Source of the DNA: Gammaproteobacteria bacterium | GTDB lineage: Bacteria > Pseudomonadota > Gammaproteobacteria > SZUA-229 | Length of the DNA stretch: 6,748 nucleotides | Direction of reading: 5' to 3' | Assembly: GCA_011051475.1 (NCBI GenBank) | Contig: DRLE01000195.1 | Span: forward strand, 1 to 6,748 | In this document: positions 5,631 through 6,748 of the stretch, one piece after another | Layout of the letters: the number at the start of each line of letters is the position of its first letter | How positions within the stretch are numbered: position 1 is the stretch's first letter | Translations under genes and position numbers: made by a program | Notes under the pieces: model-generated | What the model was told of the DNA's origin: nothing | What the model saw: only the letters and a program-made list of their open reading frames with translations | Databases searched by the model: none

Positions 5631-5960
5631 ATGGATACAGGTGGTGGTTGTTCGGCCAGAGAACCCTTTGCCCTGCGCGTGCTGGGCGACAGCATGCTGC
5701 CGGAGTTTCCCGATGGCGCGGTAATTATTATCGACCCCGAGGCCAAGATCTATGACGGCTGCTATGTAATGGCAACCTATAATGATGAATACATCTTCCG
5801 CCAGCTACGCATGGTGGATGACAGGTATTATCTGCAGCCGCTGAATGATCTGTACGATACCGTGGAAATCCCTGGTATCGAGGTGATCGAAGGGGTGATT
5901 ACCCAGCAGGCGGCAAGGCGCCGCAAGGATCGCAAGCACTACAGGGACAGCAGTGAATAA
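5631..5960 (+). CDS. stand-alone LexA/peptidase S24-like domain protein with the catalytic lysine replaced by arginine
   Basis: The 109-residue protein is the C-terminal (autoprotease) half of the LexA/UmuD/phage-repressor fold without any helix-turn-helix. VLGDSMLPEFPDGAVIIID (17-35) carries the serine motif, with Ser21 in GDSM. YDGCYVMATYNDEYIFRQL (41-59) aligns with the LexA lysine strand (VKRL), but the lysine position is Arg57. The 36-residue spacing to Ser21 is close to LexA's 37. YYLQPLN and VEGV-like strands follow (IEVIEGVI), and the tail is very basic (RRRKDRKHYR). The Ser-Lys dyad is thus incomplete and self-cleavage is not expected. It may act as a dimerisation or binding module. 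The ATG at 5631 is preferred over GTG 5622 because AGAAGG (5617-5622) lies eight bases upstream. Its own -10 box and terminator make it a single-gene unit. Fold assignment is confident; function is unknown. Confidence 0.88.
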   Translation: MDTGGGCSAREPFALRVLGDSMLPEFPDGAVIIIDPEAKIYDGCYVMATYNDEYIFRQLRMVDDRYYLQPLNDLYDTVEIPGIEVIEGVITQQAARRRKDRKHYRDSSE

Positions 5961-5962
5961 CT

Positions 5963-6022
<60 letters not shown>

Positions 6023-6038
6023 TTAAAATGCACCAACA

Positions 6039-6066
6039 GGAAAAACGAAGTTTTTCCCGTTTTTTT
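6039..6066 (+). terminator. rho-independent terminator of the S24-like gene
   Basis: GGAAAAAC (6039-6046) pairs perfectly with GTTTTTCC (6050-6057) around a GAA loop, followed by CG and seven T (6060-6066). It is AT-rich but well formed, about 80 bases past the stop codon and beyond the heptamer array. The right-hand inverted copy of the heptamer encloses it. Confidence 0.75.
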
Positions 6067-6072
6067 GTTTTT

Positions 6073-6084
6073 AACTATTCACTA
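6073..6084. repeat. inverted copy of the heptamer repeat
   Basis: AACTATTCACTA is the reverse complement of TAGTGAATAGTT, matching the tandem array at 11 of 12 positions. It makes a dyad with the last copies of the array, with the terminator at 6039-6066 in the loop. Confidence 0.7.
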
Positions 6085-6108
6085 CATTATTGCCGGTAGG
6101 CAATAATG
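6085..6108. repeat. perfect hairpin directly after the rhodanese stop codon
   Basis: CATTATTGCC (6085-6094) and GGCAATAATG (6099-6108) form a perfect 10-bp stem with a GGTA loop. It abuts the TGA of the rhodanese gene (6109-6111). No T-run follows on the minus strand, so it is not a classic intrinsic terminator. It could instead stabilise the 3' end of the mRNA. Confidence 0.7.
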
Positions 6109-6591
6109 TCAGGCGATTATGGTTCGCCTGTCCGGATGCATAAAGGCCGAGCAGAAGCCGGCGTTGAGCATCTCGTCTACATCGTCAGGGTCGAGCAGTT
6201 CCCTGTTCAGGTTGTAGAGGGGAAGTTCGTAGTCGTTCCAGCCGCGCAGGCCGGTTTTCATCGAGCTGACGTTTTTGAACCCCAGCCATTGCATCATCTG
6301 CGTGGCCAGCACGCTGCGCAGGCCGGAACGACAGATGACGACGATTTCACGGTCGCGGCCATTGACCAGGTCGGGAACAGCGTCTTCATACTCCGCTTCG
6401 CAGGCCGATTCCAGAATGCCTCGCGGTACCAGCATGGAACCCTCGATATGAAAGCGGGAGAACTCACATTCCTCGCGGGTATCGATAATCATCAGTTCCG
6501 GATTTTCCTTGATACGTTCTTCAACATCCCAGGGCATGAGTTCCTTGATGTCTTTGGCCGCTTCGGCAACGATTTCTTTAAATGTTTTCAT
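6109..6591 (-). CDS. single-domain rhodanese-like protein (sulfurtransferase)
   Basis: A cytosolic rhodanese-fold protein of 160 residues, likely moving sulfane sulfur through a persulfide on Cys87. The domain spans about 17-125. It contains PWDVEERI (20-27), MIIDTREECEF (34-44) with the conserved Asp37 and Arg39, HIEGSMLVPRG (48-58), the active-site loop ICRSGLRS (86-93) and LRGWND (115-120). The loop shape (CRSGLRS) fits active sulfurtransferases, with a small-anion-sized cradle rather than the longer phosphatase loop. A 40-residue tail, about 121-160, goes beyond the usual domain and is rich in Asp and Leu. There is no signal peptide. The ATG at 6589-6591 lacks a clear ribosome site. Sequence upstream is very AT-rich and a promoter was not pinned down. 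No sulfur genes adjoin it, so the physiological substrate is open. Confidence 0.93.
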   Translation of the reverse strand: MKTFKEIVAEAAKDIKELMPWDVEERIKENPELMIIDTREECEFSRFHIEGSMLVPRGILESACEAEYEDAVPDLVNGRDREIVVICRSGLRSVLATQMMQWLGFKNVSSMKTGLRGWNDYELPLYNLNRELLDPDDVDEMLNAGFCSAFMHPDRRTIIA

Positions 6592-6625
6592 ACTGAATTC
6601 TGATATTTATAAAATATTTTATTGT

Positions 6626-6748
6626 CCACAGATGAACGCAAATGAACGCAAATTAAAAGCCTCAATAAAATTTATTTAACACAAACGATTTTTCTTTAAT
6701 GCTTAACAGCGTTGTTCAGTTGTTTTTTTATATTTGCGTTCATTTGCG
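6626..6748. repeat. inverted-repeat element 3 (ACGCAAATGA type), right arm cut by window edge
   Basis: The left arm 6626-6654 reads CCACAGATGA, ACGCAAATGA, ACGCAAATT. The 17 bases at 6732-6748 are the exact reverse complement of 6637-6653, and the window then ends. The remaining outer unit would be expected just beyond (TTCATCTGTGG). The centre (6655-6731) is AT-rich with poly-T runs and has no open frame. It lies upstream of the rhodanese gene. The build matches elements 1 and 2: short tandem units, the first starting CC, mirrored in a second arm. Confidence 0.75.

Noticed and set aside
5560..5640. LexA (SOS) box upstream of the S24-like gene
   Set aside because: No CTGT-N8-ACAG match was found in the promoter region.
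6106..6603. Plus-strand open frame of 165 codons opposite the rhodanese
   Set aside because: Its start codon lies in the hairpin at 6085-6108 and it mirrors a gene with an intact rhodanese active site.

Overview
The window looks like a chromosome segment from a gammaproteobacterium of moderate GC content, probably a chemolithoautotroph (sulfur oxidiser) or a methanotroph. The evidence is gene content: a K+-independent H+-pumping pyrophosphatase, a pyrophosphate-type phosphofructokinase, an E. coli-numbered adenylate kinase, a SlyD-type chaperone and a rhodanese. Neither genus nor lifestyle can be fixed from these 6.7 kb.

Layout, left to right. Positions 1-1948 (minus): hppA, with its C-terminus cut off by the window edge. 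1991-2017: hairpin terminator of adk. 2027-2689 (minus): adk. 2719-2753: terminator of the next unit. 2759-2965 (minus): a 68-residue protein I do not recognise. It sits 12 bases behind pfp (2978-4243, minus), so the two probably share one mRNA. 4244-4442: a 199-base gap holding an inverted-repeat element built from 9-base units. 4443-4799 (minus): a 118-residue protein I do not recognise. 4927-5406 (minus): slyD. 5407-5630: a divergent gap with a second 9-base-unit element and a good -10 box. 5631-5960 (plus): a stand-alone LexA/S24-like domain lacking the catalytic lysine. 5963-6020: eight perfect copies of a 7-base repeat, then a terminator and a perfect 24-base hairpin. 6109-6591 (minus): a single-domain rhodanese. 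6592-6748: a third inverted element, with 9-11-base units, cut by the window edge.

How the genes fit together. hppA, pfp and adk form a pyrophosphate/adenylate energy cluster. HppA couples PPi to a proton gradient in either direction, PPi-PFK uses or makes PPi at the fructose-6-phosphate/fructose-1,6-bisphosphate step, and Adk recycles AMP left by PPi-releasing reactions. A pfp-hppA pairing is known from methanotrophs and sulfur-oxidising symbionts. Here the three genes are separated by two strong terminators rather than arranged as a simple operon.

The least explained content is intergenic. Four of the gaps carry dyads whose arms are themselves short tandem repeats (unit about 7, 9, 9 and 10 bases). 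Together with the protease-dead S24 protein, these are the best candidates for undescribed biology in the window.
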